The translations under genes were made by a program, and so were the position numbers. A DNA stretch of 64,000 nucleotides from JANXQG01 sp963719885 (lineage in GTDB: Bacteria; Planctomycetota; Planctomycetia; Pirellulales; Thermoguttaceae). The notes below the pieces were generated by a model. The model ran no database searches. It saw nothing but the letters and a program-made list of their open reading frames with translations, and was not told the DNA's origin. Numbering within the stretch: the stretch's first letter is position 1; each line of letters starts with the position of its first letter. Shown piece after piece: positions 26,144 through 35,167 of the stretch. The DNA is taken from positions 186,001 through 250,000 of the forward strand of contig CAVRDP010000010.1 in the NCBI GenBank assembly GCA_963719885.1, given 5' to 3'.

Positions 26144-28217
26144 TCAAGTAGTTCCTTTCTGCCGTTGCTGATGCAATTGCTCCTTCGCAGCCGCCACAAC
26201 CTGGTCAGGCTCGAAACCGAACTTTCGCTGAAGCTCCTTGAGCGGGGCGGAGGCCCCAAACGTGTGCATGCCAATGATGCGGCCCGACTCGCCGACGTAG
26301 CGTTCCCATCCCAGCGTCGAGGCCTGCTCTACGGCGACGCGGGCTTTGACTTTGACCGGCAGAACGCTCTCCCGGTACTCACGCGACTGACGATCGAAGA
26401 TGTCCCAGGAGGGCATCGAAACTACACGTGAGCGAATGCCCTCGGAGATGAGCTTCTCATGCGCGTCGACGGCAAGACTGACTTCGCCCCCAGAGGCAAT
26501 CAGGATCACCTCGGGGTTTCCGCCAGGCGGGTCAGCAAGCACGTAGGCGCCGTGCGCCACCCCGGCGGCCGGCGCGTACTTGCTTCGGTCCAGCGTCGGC
26601 AATGCCTGCCGCGAGACGACCAGCACTGCCGGCTGATGGCGGAGTTGCAGGATATAGCGGTAGGCCTCCACGACTTCGTTGGCGTCGCCGGGCCGCAGGA
26701 CGACAAGCCCGGGAACAGGCGCAGCGACACGAGTTGCTCTACGGGCTGATGGGTCGGGCCGTCCTCGCCGTCGCCCATGGCGTCGTGCGAGAAAATCAGG
26801 AGGGTCGGCAATTCCATCAGGGCCGAGAGACGGATCGCGGGTCTCGCATAGTCGCTGAAGATAAAGAAGGTTGCGCCGAAGGGCCGGAGCTTGGACAACG
26901 AAAGGCCGTTCACGATCGCCGCCATCGCGTGCTCGCGAATACCGAAGTGGAAGTTCCTTCCGCCGGGGTTGTCTGCTTGAAAGTCTCCCGCGCCCGCGAA
27001 TTTCAGGGTAGTCTTGGTCGACGGGCCCAGGTCTGCCGATCCTCCGAGGAGCCAGGGAATATTCTGCGCCAGCACGTTGAGAACTTGGCCCGAGGCTTCT
27101 CGTCCGGCAAGGCCCTTCCCATCGGCCGGGAAGACGGGAAGGTTGCGATCCCATCCAGCCGGAAGTTCGCGTTGCTGCATTTGATCGATCTCAGTGGCGA
27201 GTTCAGGGTATTTCGCCCGATAGGCCTCGAAAAGCTCCGTCCACTGCCTCCGCGCCTCCGCTCCGCGCTTGCCGACGCCAGCCGCAAAATGCTCGCGCAC
27301 GCCATCCGGTACGAGGAATTTGGCGTCCTCCGGCCAGCCGTAATAGCGTTTCGAGAGGCGGACTTCCTCCTCGCCGAGCGGTTCGCCGTGTGCCGCGGCC
27401 GTATCCTGCCTGTGCGGAGAACCGTAACCGATGTGGCTATCGAGAATGATGAAGGTCGGGCGACCCTTCGTCTGCTGGAAGACCTTCAAGGCATGCTCGA
27501 TGCGATCGATGTCGTTGGCGTCGCCCACCCGCAAGACGTTCCAGTCATAACCGAGAAAGCGGGCCGCAACGTCCTCCGTAAAGGTAATCCGGGTGTTCCC
27601 CTCGATGGTGATGTGGTTGTTGTCGTAGACCCAGCAGAGGTTGTCCAGGCCCAAGTGACCTGCCAGCGATGCCGCCTCGGACGCGACGCCTTCCATCAGA
27701 CAACCATCACCGCAAACGGCATAAAGATGGTAGTCGAAGATGTCAAAGCCCGGCCGGTTATAGCGGTGGGCGAGCCACTTTTGCGCGATGGCCATGCCCA
27801 CGCTTGTCGCGACTCCCTGCCCGAGCGGACCGGTGGTCGTCTCGACGCCCGAAACCCAATGGTATTCCGGGTGCCCCGGGGCCTTGCTGTCGAGTTGCCG
27901 GAAACGGCGAATGTCGTCGAGGGAAACCGCCGGTTGCCCGAGCCGTTCGTAGTCCGCATTCACCGCCCGAGTTCCCGTGAGATGAAGCACCGACCACAGC
28001 AGCATGGACGCATGACCGTTGGAGAGCACGAAACGATCGCGGTTGGGCCAAATCGGGTCTCGCGGATCAAAACGCATCACACGATTCCAGATCGTAAAGA
28101 CCAGGGCGCAAGTGCCATGGGCGTGCCGGGGTGTCCGGAATTGGCCTGCTGGACCGCGTCCATCGACAGGGTACGGATGGTATTGATCGACAACTGATCC
28201 ATCTGCTCGTTGGTCAT
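26144..28217 (-). CDS. tkt: Transketolase (two frameshifts)
   Basis: About 691 residues. N-terminus MTNEQMDQLSINTIRTLSMD with SGHPGTPM; thiamine-diphosphate motif GDGCLMEGVASEAASLAG through VYDNNHITIEGNT; GYDW and HRQDTAAAHG; pyrimidine domain (GIREHAMAAIVNGLSL, FATFFIF-like GATFFIFSDY, HDAMGDGEDGPTHQPVEQL); C-terminal domain (EVILIASGGEVSLAVDAHEKL, MHTFGASAPLKELQRKFGF). Breaks near 28105 (one C lost in ALAP-LVF) and near 26710 are single-base. It moves two-carbon units between pentose and other sugar phosphates. It follows rpiB by 17 bp. Since the enzyme is normally essential, sequence errors are the likely explanation. Confidence 0.93.
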
Positions 28218-28234
28218 AGCCTTCTCCCCCGAGA

Positions 28235-28693
28235 TCATTGCGCGTTTCGTACTGCTTCCAAGGAAGCTACTTTATCTAGCCGTCGCAGGTGCCGCTCAGC
28301 CTGGCTGTATTTGGCCGCCAGGAACGTCTGGACAAGGTCCCAGGCTACTGCCGGTCCCACCGTCCGGCCGCCCATGCAGAGGATGTTCATGTGATCGTCC
28401 TCGACCCCCTGCCGAGCCGAAAAATGGTCGTGAATCACTGCGGCGCGGATTCCAGGAATCTTGTTTGCGCAGACCGATGCTCCGACTCCGCTACCGCAGA
28501 TTGCCACGCCACGTTCCACGGTCCCTGCTGCGGTCGCCTTAGCCAAGGGAACGACGAAATCCGGATAGTCGTCGCCTGGGCTCATGCTGCAAGCGCCAAA
28601 ATCGACCACCTCATGTCCTGCTGCGCGAAGTTGCGCGACCAACTCCTCCTTCAAGCCAAACCCGCCGTGGTCCGTAGCAATGCCCACACGCAT
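28235..28693 (-). CDS. rpiB: Ribose-5-phosphate isomerase B
   Basis: 152 residues. RpiB/LacAB signature: VGIATDHGGFGLKEEL at the start, VDFGACS, DDYPDFV near residue 45, and catalytic GVAICGSGVGASVCANKIPG near residue 70, with HDHFSARQGVEDDHMNILCM after it. Interconverts ribose 5-phosphate and ribulose 5-phosphate in the non-oxidative pentose phosphate pathway. AAAGGAG precedes the ATG at 28693. Between pgi (40 bp upstream) and tkt (17 bp downstream), forming one operon. Confidence 0.95.
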   Translation of the reverse strand: MRVGIATDHGGFGLKEELVAQLRAAGHEVVDFGACSMSPGDDYPDFVVPLAKATAAGTVERGVAICGSGVGASVCANKIPGIRAAVIHDHFSARQGVEDDHMNILCMGGRTVGPAVAWDLVQTFLAAKYSQAERHLRRLDKVASLEAVRNAQ

Positions 28694-28733
28694 AGCTTCT
28701 CCTTTCATTGAGTCATGCCGAATTGCATAGCTG

Positions 28734-30374
28734 TTACGTTTCCTTGAACTTTCGGCAGCGACGAATGAGGTTATTCGTCGACGTATCGTGGTTGAGTTCA
28801 ATCTCCGCCTGGCTTTCGAGCTCCGGAATAATACGCTGGGCCAGCACTTTTCCCAGCTCGACACCCCACTGGTCGAACGAGTCGATGTCCCAGATGGTGC
28901 CTTGGGTAAAGACCGCATGCTCGTAGAGGGCGACGAGCTTGCCGAGCGTTTCCGGCGAAAGCCGCTCAACGAGAATCGTGTTCGACGGGCGGTTACCCTC
29001 GAAGACCCGGTGAGGCGCGAGCCAGTCCGGCGTGCCCTCCGCTTTGACTTCCTCGAGCGTCTTGCCGAAAGCCAGTGCCTCGGTCTGGGCAAAGACGTTT
29101 GCCAGGAGCATGTCGTGATGGTCGCCGAGCGGGTTGAGCGGTTGACCGCAGGCAATAAAGTCGCAAGGGATGAGCCGCGTGCCCTGGTGGATCAACTGAT
29201 AAAAGGAATGCTGGCCGTTCGTCCCCGGTTCGCCCCAGTAGACGGGACTAGTGTCGTAGGTCACATTCGTCCCAGGCAGCGTGACATGCTTGCCGTTGCT
29301 CTCCATCGTCAATTGCTGCAGGTAGGCCGGGAACCGTTTCAGGTACTGTTCGTAGGGCAGGACGGCTACGGTCTGCGCCTCGAAGAAATTGCTGTACCAG
29401 ACTGTCAACAGGCCGAGGAGCACCGGCAAGTTGCGCTCGAAGGGGGCCGTGCGGAAGTGCTCGTCCATCTGATGGAACCCATCGAGCAATGCGCGGAATT
29501 GCTCCGGTCCGATGGCCAGCATCGTCGACAGGCCAATCGCCGAATCCATCGAATACCGCCCCCCGACCCAGTCCCAGAACCCGAACATGTTGCGGGTATC
29601 GATGCCAAACTCCGAGACCTTCGCGGCATTGGTGGAAACGGCGACGAAATGCCTGGCTACGGCCCTGCTATCGCCACCAAGAGCGTGGAGCGACCAGTCG
29701 CGCGCGCTGCGGGCGTTGGTCATCGTTTCCAACGTCGTAAAGGTTTTTGAGGAAACGATAAAAAGCGTTTCCGCCGCGTCCAGGTCGCGAGTCGCTTCCG
29801 CCAGATCCGTGCCGTCGACATTGGAGACGAAGCGGAAGGTGATCGAACGGTCACTGTAGAATTTGAGGGCTTCATAGGCCATCACCGGTCCCAGGTCGGA
29901 GCCGCCGATACCGATGTTGATCACGTTGCGGATGCGCTTGCCCGTATGGCCCTTCCAGTCGCCGCTGCGGATCTGGCGGGCGAAATCCGCCATTTTGTCC
30001 AACACGACATGGACCTGGGTCACCACGTTTTCGCCGTCCACGACGATCCTCGCATCCCGCGGCGCCCGCAAAGCCACGTGCAGTACGGCGCGGTTTTCGG
30101 TGGGATTGATTCTCTCGCCACGGAACATGGCGTCGATCCGCGCTCGCAAGCCGGCCTCCTCCGCCAGTTGAAGGAGAAGCTCGATCGTTTCATGGGTCAG
30201 GCGATTCTTCGAATAATCGAGATAGAGCCCCACGGCCTCAGCCGTCATCCGCTCGCCGCGGCCGGGATCGTCCGCGAAGAGCTTCCGCAGGTGGATGTCC
30301 CGGATTTCCCGATAATGGGCTGCGAGCCTATTCCAGGCCGGGCGGGCAGTGAGCGATTGGATACTGGTCGACAT
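28734..30374 (-). CDS. pgi: Glucose-6-phosphate isomerase
   Basis: 546 residues, the normal length of the large bacterial/eukaryotic-type PGI. Motifs: VINIGIGGSDLGPVMAYEAL near residue 155, FVSNVDGTD, SKTFTTLETM, GGRYSMDSAIGL, ESNGK and ending GVELGKVLAQRIIPEL. Interconverts glucose 6-phosphate and fructose 6-phosphate. AAAGGA precedes the ATG at 30374; longer upstream frames lie in repeat DNA and are rejected. The frame is intact, unlike the tal and tkt genes on either side. Confidence 0.96.
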   Translation of the reverse strand: MSTSIQSLTARPAWNRLAAHYREIRDIHLRKLFADDPGRGERMTAEAVGLYLDYSKNRLTHETIELLLQLAEEAGLRARIDAMFRGERINPTENRAVLHVALRAPRDARIVVDGENVVTQVHVVLDKMADFARQIRSGDWKGHTGKRIRNVINIGIGGSDLGPVMAYEALKFYSDRSITFRFVSNVDGTDLAEATRDLDAAETLFIVSSKTFTTLETMTNARSARDWSLHALGGDSRAVARHFVAVSTNAAKVSEFGIDTRNMFGFWDWVGGRYSMDSAIGLSTMLAIGPEQFRALLDGFHQMDEHFRTAPFERNLPVLLGLLTVWYSNFFEAQTVAVLPYEQYLKRFPAYLQQLTMESNGKHVTLPGTNVTYDTSPVYWGEPGTNGQHSFYQLIHQGTRLIPCDFIACGQPLNPLGDHHDMLLANVFAQTEALAFGKTLEEVKAEGTPDWLAPHRVFEGNRPSNTILVERLSPETLGKLVALYEHAVFTQGTIWDIDSFDQWGVELGKVLAQRIIPELESQAEIELNHDTSTNNLIRRCRKFKET

Positions 30375-30422
30375 AGGCGGATTCCTTTCGTTTTCGTTCG
30401 TGTCTTGCGTGGCGAATTTGCC

Positions 30423-30522
30423 GTAGGGTGGGCCGAGGTCGCGGAGGGTTGGTGGGCCGTCGCAAACCGGGCTGGCCCGCGACCGACGGCCCACCAACAC
30501 CGGTTTGCTTGTCCCACCCTAC
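30423..30522. repeat. Inverted-repeat element GTAGGGTGGG...CCCACCCTAC between tal and pgi
   Basis: 100 bp with 10-bp perfect ends (30423-30432, 30513-30522) and inner arms GGTTGGTGGGCCGTCG/CGACGGCCCACCAACACC. It fills the space between the tal stop and the pgi start. The same ends are seen at 47573-47654 and a related inner arm at about 35300-35340. Confidence 0.8.
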
Positions 30523-30524
30523 AT

Positions 30525-31609
30525 CTAGCCGGCCATCCTGAGGGTGGCGGTCTTGGCGGCGATCACGGTCATGAGCTCGTTCCAGGACTTGACAAACGAC
30601 CTGGCTCCTTCGTCCTGCAGTTGGACGGCCAGGGCCTCGACATCGACGCCGGCCTGGGCGAACTCCGTCAGAATGGCCTCACAGTCGCCGCCGTCTGACG
30701 GGAGTGTTTGGCCGATTTCGCCGTGATCGGCCAGGGCTTTCAAAGTGCCTTCCGGCATGGTGTTTACCGTAAAAGGAGCAGCGAGGGCCTTGATGTACAG
30801 AACATCTGAGGCCTTCGGGTCCTTGGTTCCCGTGCTGGCCCAGAGGAGACGTTGCGGACGGGCGCCGGCGTTGTATGCCCGCTGCCAGCGCGGCGCGGCC
30901 AACAAGTGCAAGTATGCCTGGTAGCAGCGCTTGGCGACGGCAATGCCCAACTGGTTGCGCAGCGCTTCGGGGACTTTGCCCATGACCGCGCCGTCCCACC
31001 GGCTGACGAATAGCGAGGCCACCGAACCGACGACGGGCTTGAGACCTGCGTCGATTCGCCGTTCGATACCGCGCAGGAACGCCTCGGCAGCCGCCACATA
31101 GTGCTCCCTCGAGAACAGAAGCGTCACGTTCACCGGTATCCCGGCGAAGATCGCCTCTTCGATGGCCGGAAGGCCTTCCTTCGTGCCGGGGATCTTGATA
31201 AGAACGTTGGGCGCCCTGCGCGGGCATGCAAATCCTTGGCCGCCGACAGGGTACTGACCGTGTCGTGGGCCAGTAGCGGTGACACTTCAAGGGACACCCA
31301 TCCATCCACGCCATCCGTCGAATCCCAAATTGGTCGAAACAACTCGGCGGCCTGGGTGATGTCGTCCAGCGCCAGCTCGAAGAATAGTTGCTCTCCCGAC
31401 TTGCCTTCCTTGAGTTTCTGGCGGATCGCGGCGTCGTAGGCCGTGCTGTTCTTGATGGCCTGGTCGAAGATCGTCGGATTCGAGGTCAGCCCCGTCACCG
31501 AGAGTTCGTCAATGTAGTGCCGGAGCGTCCCGCTGGTGAGCAGGTTGCGGGTGATGTTGTCGAGCCAGAGACTCTGGCCCAGATTGTGGAGGTTCTGAGT
31601 CGCTTTCAT
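30525..31609 (-). CDS. tal: Transaldolase (one frameshift)
   Basis: About 361 residues of the long bacterial transaldolase type. N-terminus ATQNLHNLGQSLWLDNITRN, SNPTIFDQAIKNS, GWVSLEVSPLLAHDT; then after a one-base loss near 31205 IPGTKEGLPAIEEAIFAGIP, VNVTLLFSREHYVAAAEAFL, RLLWASTGTKDPKASDVLYI. The break sits in the segment with the Schiff-base Lys (VLIKIPGT). GAGGTAA precedes the ATG at 31609. Transfers dihydroxyacetone units in the pentose phosphate pathway; same strand and cluster as pgi, rpiB and tkt. Confidence 0.92.
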
Positions 31610-31715
31610 GCGGTTACCTCGACAGGTTGTGGGGAAAATGGAGTTGATTGGCAAGTATTCGATCGGTGGGTGCTGTTAGTCAAGTCCCGTAACCATTGGA
31701 AGGCTGGAGCCGCAA

Positions 31716-31838
31716 CTTTATGGTATGAGGACCGACCTCGGCGAGACAACGAACCTCGCCACCGAAAAGCCGGAGATCGTCGCCGAGACGCGACAAGAGC
31801 TTCGCAAGCTGCGCGAGGCCGGGCGTTCACGGCCATGA
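31716..31838 (+). pseudogene. C-terminal remnant of a sulfatase
   Basis: A frame of 41 codons reads LYGMRTDLGETTNLATEKPE and continues IVAETRQELRKLREAGRSRP before TGA at 31836. This is the standard tail of planctomycete sulfatases (LYDLRxDPGETxNLAxxxPE). Nothing sulfatase-like precedes it; the rest of the gene has been deleted. The flanking 31610-32098 gap holds nothing else recognised. Confidence 0.75.
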
Positions 31839-32098
31839 TGCCGCATATCTATCCCAATCGCCCTATTCTACCACGGCCTGGGATTGCGGAATCTAGCTAC
31901 TGGGGTGGTTAAGTTTACACTCTGGACCGGCCGGCTTATAGTGGAAGACTGGCGTTATTGGCGGACGCCTTTTCCACGGCCTGGTCGAGTACGCGAGATC
32001 GAGGACGTTGGCGAGACCGCGATATCGCCCGCGAACAGGTCCAAATAAGACTTCCGGATGCACATTTTCCCCTAGTCGAGCGTTGATTGCGAGTAAAT

Positions 32099-35014
32099 AT
32101 GGAGGACCAGACCCTCAATCCGTTTCGTGCGCCAATCGCGGGCGGGCAAGCGCCCCGTCCGCAACCGGCCCTGGAAGCCGTGATCCTCTCGCCGGCCCGA
32201 TGGTTGCGCGAGTTGCCCATCTGCCTGGCGCTGGTCGCCATCATCTTCGTGGCTTATTGGGGCGTTTGGCACTTCGATTTCGTATATTTCGACGATCCGG
32301 GCTACGTGACCGACAACCTCAACGTGGTCCGCGGCCTGCCGCTGTTCACGGATTTCAAGGTTTTCCGCGAGAGCGTCTATTGGGCTTTCACCGCCTTCGA
32401 GCAAAGCAATTGGCATCCGCTGAGTTGGCTCTCGCACATGCTCGACGTGCAACTCTACGGGCTGGAAGCGGGTGGGCATCACGTCACCAACATCATCTTC
32501 CACCTATCGAACACGCTGCTGTTGTTCTGGCTGTTGAGAACCATGACCGGCCAAAGCTGGTGCAGCGCCGTCGTGGCCGCCTTGTTCGCCGTACACCCTA
32601 TGCACGTCGAGTCGGTCGTCTGGGTTGCCGAGCGCAAGGACGTGCTGAGCACGTTTCTGGGGCTGGTCACGTTGCTGGTCTACGTGCGTTACTCGCGCAA
32701 GGCCGATCTGGCCAACGACTCCCTGATCGTGCTCGGCGTTCTCGCCGCCCTAACCTGGCTCTTGACGTTGCTTTGCCTGAGCAGCTTTCATAGCGGCCAT
32801 CCGGAAACTTTTAACGCCTCGCTCCTGTGGATTTATGTCCCCATTTTCGCCGCCGTTGCCGTCTACGCGGTGGTGACCGGCCGTTACAACCTGTTGCTGT
32901 ATTGCCTGGTCTTCGTCCTCTTTGCCGTCGGCCTGTTGGCCAAGCCGATGTTGGTGACGCTGCCTTGCCTTTGCCTGCTGTTGGACTTCTGGCCGTTGGG
33001 GCGTTTTGACGTTGTCCGTGCCGCGGCGCCGCCGCAACGCGTTGCGGTCGAGCGGATGGCCGTGCCGCGGCGGAGGGCCAAGCGAAACCAGCGCCTGCCG
33101 GTCAGGAAAGCAGCGGTCCGCGTCGAGCAGGGCGGGGAGGGATCGATGGGGAAGCAGGTTTTGCTACTCCTGTTGGAGAAAGTTCCGCTGCTGGCCCTTT
33201 CCGCCGCTTCCGCCATCATCACGCCCTACGCCCAGAACCACGGCGGTTCGATGGCCTCGGAATCTGAACTGTCGATGGCTTTCCGCATCGAAAACGCCTT
33301 GCAGTCGTACATGACGTACATCACCAGGATGTTCTGGCCGGGCAAGATGTCCGTGCTCTACCTCTTGGACGTGGACCACGTCAACCACCGTTACACGGCC
33401 TTCGCGGTCGTGGGACTCTTGGCGATCACGCTTCTGGTGCTGTGGGGGGCGTTTTGCGGCCGGCGTTACCTGGCCGTGGGCTGGTTCTGGTACGTGGGAA
33501 CGTTGGTGCCGGTAATCGGCATCGTGCAAGTCGGAGAGCAGACCCATGCCGATCGCTATACGTATATTCCGTATATCGGCCTATTCATCATGCTGGCCTG
33601 GGGCATCGCCGACTTGATCGGACTGCTGCCGCAGATCCGCAAGAGTTTCCAGTTCGCGACCGGTTTTGCCATGATGCTCGTGCTCGTCACGTGCGTCGGT
33701 TGGACGAAATACCAGTTGCAGTTCTGGACCGGCGTGGAGGTCCATCTGCGGCATGCCTTGACGATCACGCCCGACAATTGGAACATGCTCAACAACCTGG
33801 GCGTCTATCTTTGGAAGCAGGGCCAGGAGCAGGACATGAAAGCGGCGAAGGCGGAGGCCGAGGGCGACCTGGTGGCGGCGAAGACCTTCCACGAGAAGGC
33901 CGTCGCCTATAAAGAAGACGCCACGGCGCAGTGGATCCACGGCATCACCGCGCGTCCCACGGCGACCGACATTCACAGCAATCTGGGCTACAAATATTCC
34001 GAGTCCAACGAGCTCGACAAGGCCGAGTGGCATTTGAACGAGGCGGTACGACTGAAAGGGATCTCCCCGCGGCCCCGCAATAACCTGGGCCGCGTGCTCT
34101 TGCGGAGAAGCCAACAGCTCGAAGCCGACGCCCGTGCGGCGGAGGCCAAAGGCAAGACCGATCCGGCCGAAGCGCTCAAAGCAAAACAACTCAAGGACCT
34201 GGCGAAAGCAAAACTCAACGCCGCCATCGAACAGTTCGAAGAGGCCGTCCGGCTCGATCCTTCCCTGTTGGAAGCCCGTTTGAACCTCGGCGAGGTCTAT
34301 CTGTCGCTAAACAACCTCGACAAGGCCGAGTTCCATTACCTGCAAATCCTGAAACTGGTATCGGCAAGCGTCAAGGACCGGGAGACGCTCAACAACTTCA
34401 GCCAGGCCTGTTTTGGGTTGGCGAGAATCGCCATTGCGCGAAACAAGTCGGACGAGGCCGTCGGCTATCTGCAGCATGGGCTGGAGCTGAATCCCCAGAA
34501 CATGCCTTCGCTGCAAATGCTGGCCAAGCTGCGGTCCGAGCGGGGTGAGTTTCGTGAGGGCGAGAAGTGCCTGTGGCCCTTGTTGGCCGTGTTGTCGAGG
34601 GCACAGCGGCGGAACGTGGCGGAGACATTCGGCCGGCAGTTCGAAGAGGCCGGCAAACGCAAGGAAGCACTCCGGGCCTGGAACTTCCTGGCCTGGGCCT
34701 TCGCCACGAGCCCCGAACCCCAAATTCTCGATCCGGAAGAGGCGATGAAGCTTGCCCAGTACGTCGTAAAGGTGACCAATCAGCAGGATCCGCTGTCGTT
34801 GGACACGCTGGCCGCGGCCCTCGCCGCCAGCGGCCAATATGGCCAAGCCGTCCAAGTCGCCCAGGCCGCAGTTCGTTTGGCGAATTCCTCAGGCAACCAA
34901 CCGCTGGCGAGGGCCATTTCCAGTCGTTTGCAGTTCTACCAACAGGGAAAACCCTACCGATGCAAGCTCGACGGCAGTGATCGGCCGGAGATTTTGCCCG
35001 CGGAACGCAGATAA
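32099..35014 (+). CDS. TMTC-like O-mannosyltransferase-type membrane protein with TPR repeats
   Basis: 971 residues. An N-terminal multi-pass membrane region of about 480 residues carries the TMTC/GT-C pattern: YFDDPGYVTDNLNV, SNWHPLSWLSHMLDVQLYGL, HHVTNIIFHLSNTLLLF and HPMHVESVVWVAERKDVLST, with about 10-11 membrane segments. The C-terminal half has TPR repeats (NLGYKYSESNELDKAEWHLN, LNLGEVYLSLNNLDKAEFHY, GLELNPQNMPSLQMLAKL). Such proteins are predicted to transfer mannose from a lipid carrier to exported proteins. The ATG at 32099 is chosen; an upstream TTG is possible. The acidic DD pair in the first luminal loop is present. Confidence 0.88.
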   Translation: MEDQTLNPFRAPIAGGQAPRPQPALEAVILSPARWLRELPICLALVAIIFVAYWGVWHFDFVYFDDPGYVTDNLNVVRGLPLFTDFKVFRESVYWAFTAFEQSNWHPLSWLSHMLDVQLYGLEAGGHHVTNIIFHLSNTLLLFWLLRTMTGQSWCSAVVAALFAVHPMHVESVVWVAERKDVLSTFLGLVTLLVYVRYSRKADLANDSLIVLGVLAALTWLLTLLCLSSFHSGHPETFNASLLWIYVPIFAAVAVYAVVTGRYNLLLYCLVFVLFAVGLLAKPMLVTLPCLCLLLDFWPLGRFDVVRAAAPPQRVAVERMAVPRRRAKRNQRLPVRKAAVRVEQGGEGSMGKQVLLLLLEKVPLLALSAASAIITPYAQNHGGSMASESELSMAFRIENALQSYMTYITRMFWPGKMSVLYLLDVDHVNHRYTAFAVVGLLAITLLVLWGAFCGRRYLAVGWFWYVGTLVPVIGIVQVGEQTHADRYTYIPYIGLFIMLAWGIADLIGLLPQIRKSFQFATGFAMMLVLVTCVGWTKYQLQFWTGVEVHLRHALTITPDNWNMLNNLGVYLWKQGQEQDMKAAKAEAEGDLVAAKTFHEKAVAYKEDATAQWIHGITARPTATDIHSNLGYKYSESNELDKAEWHLNEAVRLKGISPRPRNNLGRVLLRRSQQLEADARAAEAKGKTDPAEALKAKQLKDLAKAKLNAAIEQFEEAVRLDPSLLEARLNLGEVYLSLNNLDKAEFHYLQILKLVSASVKDRETLNNFSQACFGLARIAIARNKSDEAVGYLQHGLELNPQNMPSLQMLAKLRSERGEFREGEKCLWPLLAVLSRAQRRNVAETFGRQFEEAGKRKEALRAWNFLAWAFATSPEPQILDPEEAMKLAQYVVKVTNQQDPLSLDTLAAALAASGQYGQAVQVAQAAVRLANSSGNQPLARAISSRLQFYQQGKPYRCKLDGSDRPEILPAERR

Positions 35015-35063
35015 TGGTGGGGTGGGCGTATTTGGAGTTTTTTACTTGGCGCGAGGCACATTA

Positions 35064-35084
35064 GTCCCTCTCGGCAAGAGGGAC
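35064..35084 (+). terminator. Hairpin after the TMTC gene
   Basis: 8-bp stem GTCCCTCT/AGAGGGAC with a CGGCA loop, 50 bp past the TMTC stop. No T tract follows, so terminator function is uncertain. Confidence 0.4.
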
Positions 35085-35167
35085 CTACTCCAAGGACTTG
35101 CAGCGGCAGTTGGCAATTGCAATAATAGAGGGGGTTTGTCGTTCCCGAATTTTTGGAGGTACGGCCG

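Noticed and set aside
26506..28080. Transketolase as two separate overlapping genes
   Set aside because: The two frames join into one standard transketolase with single-base breaks; two genes would each lack a needed domain.
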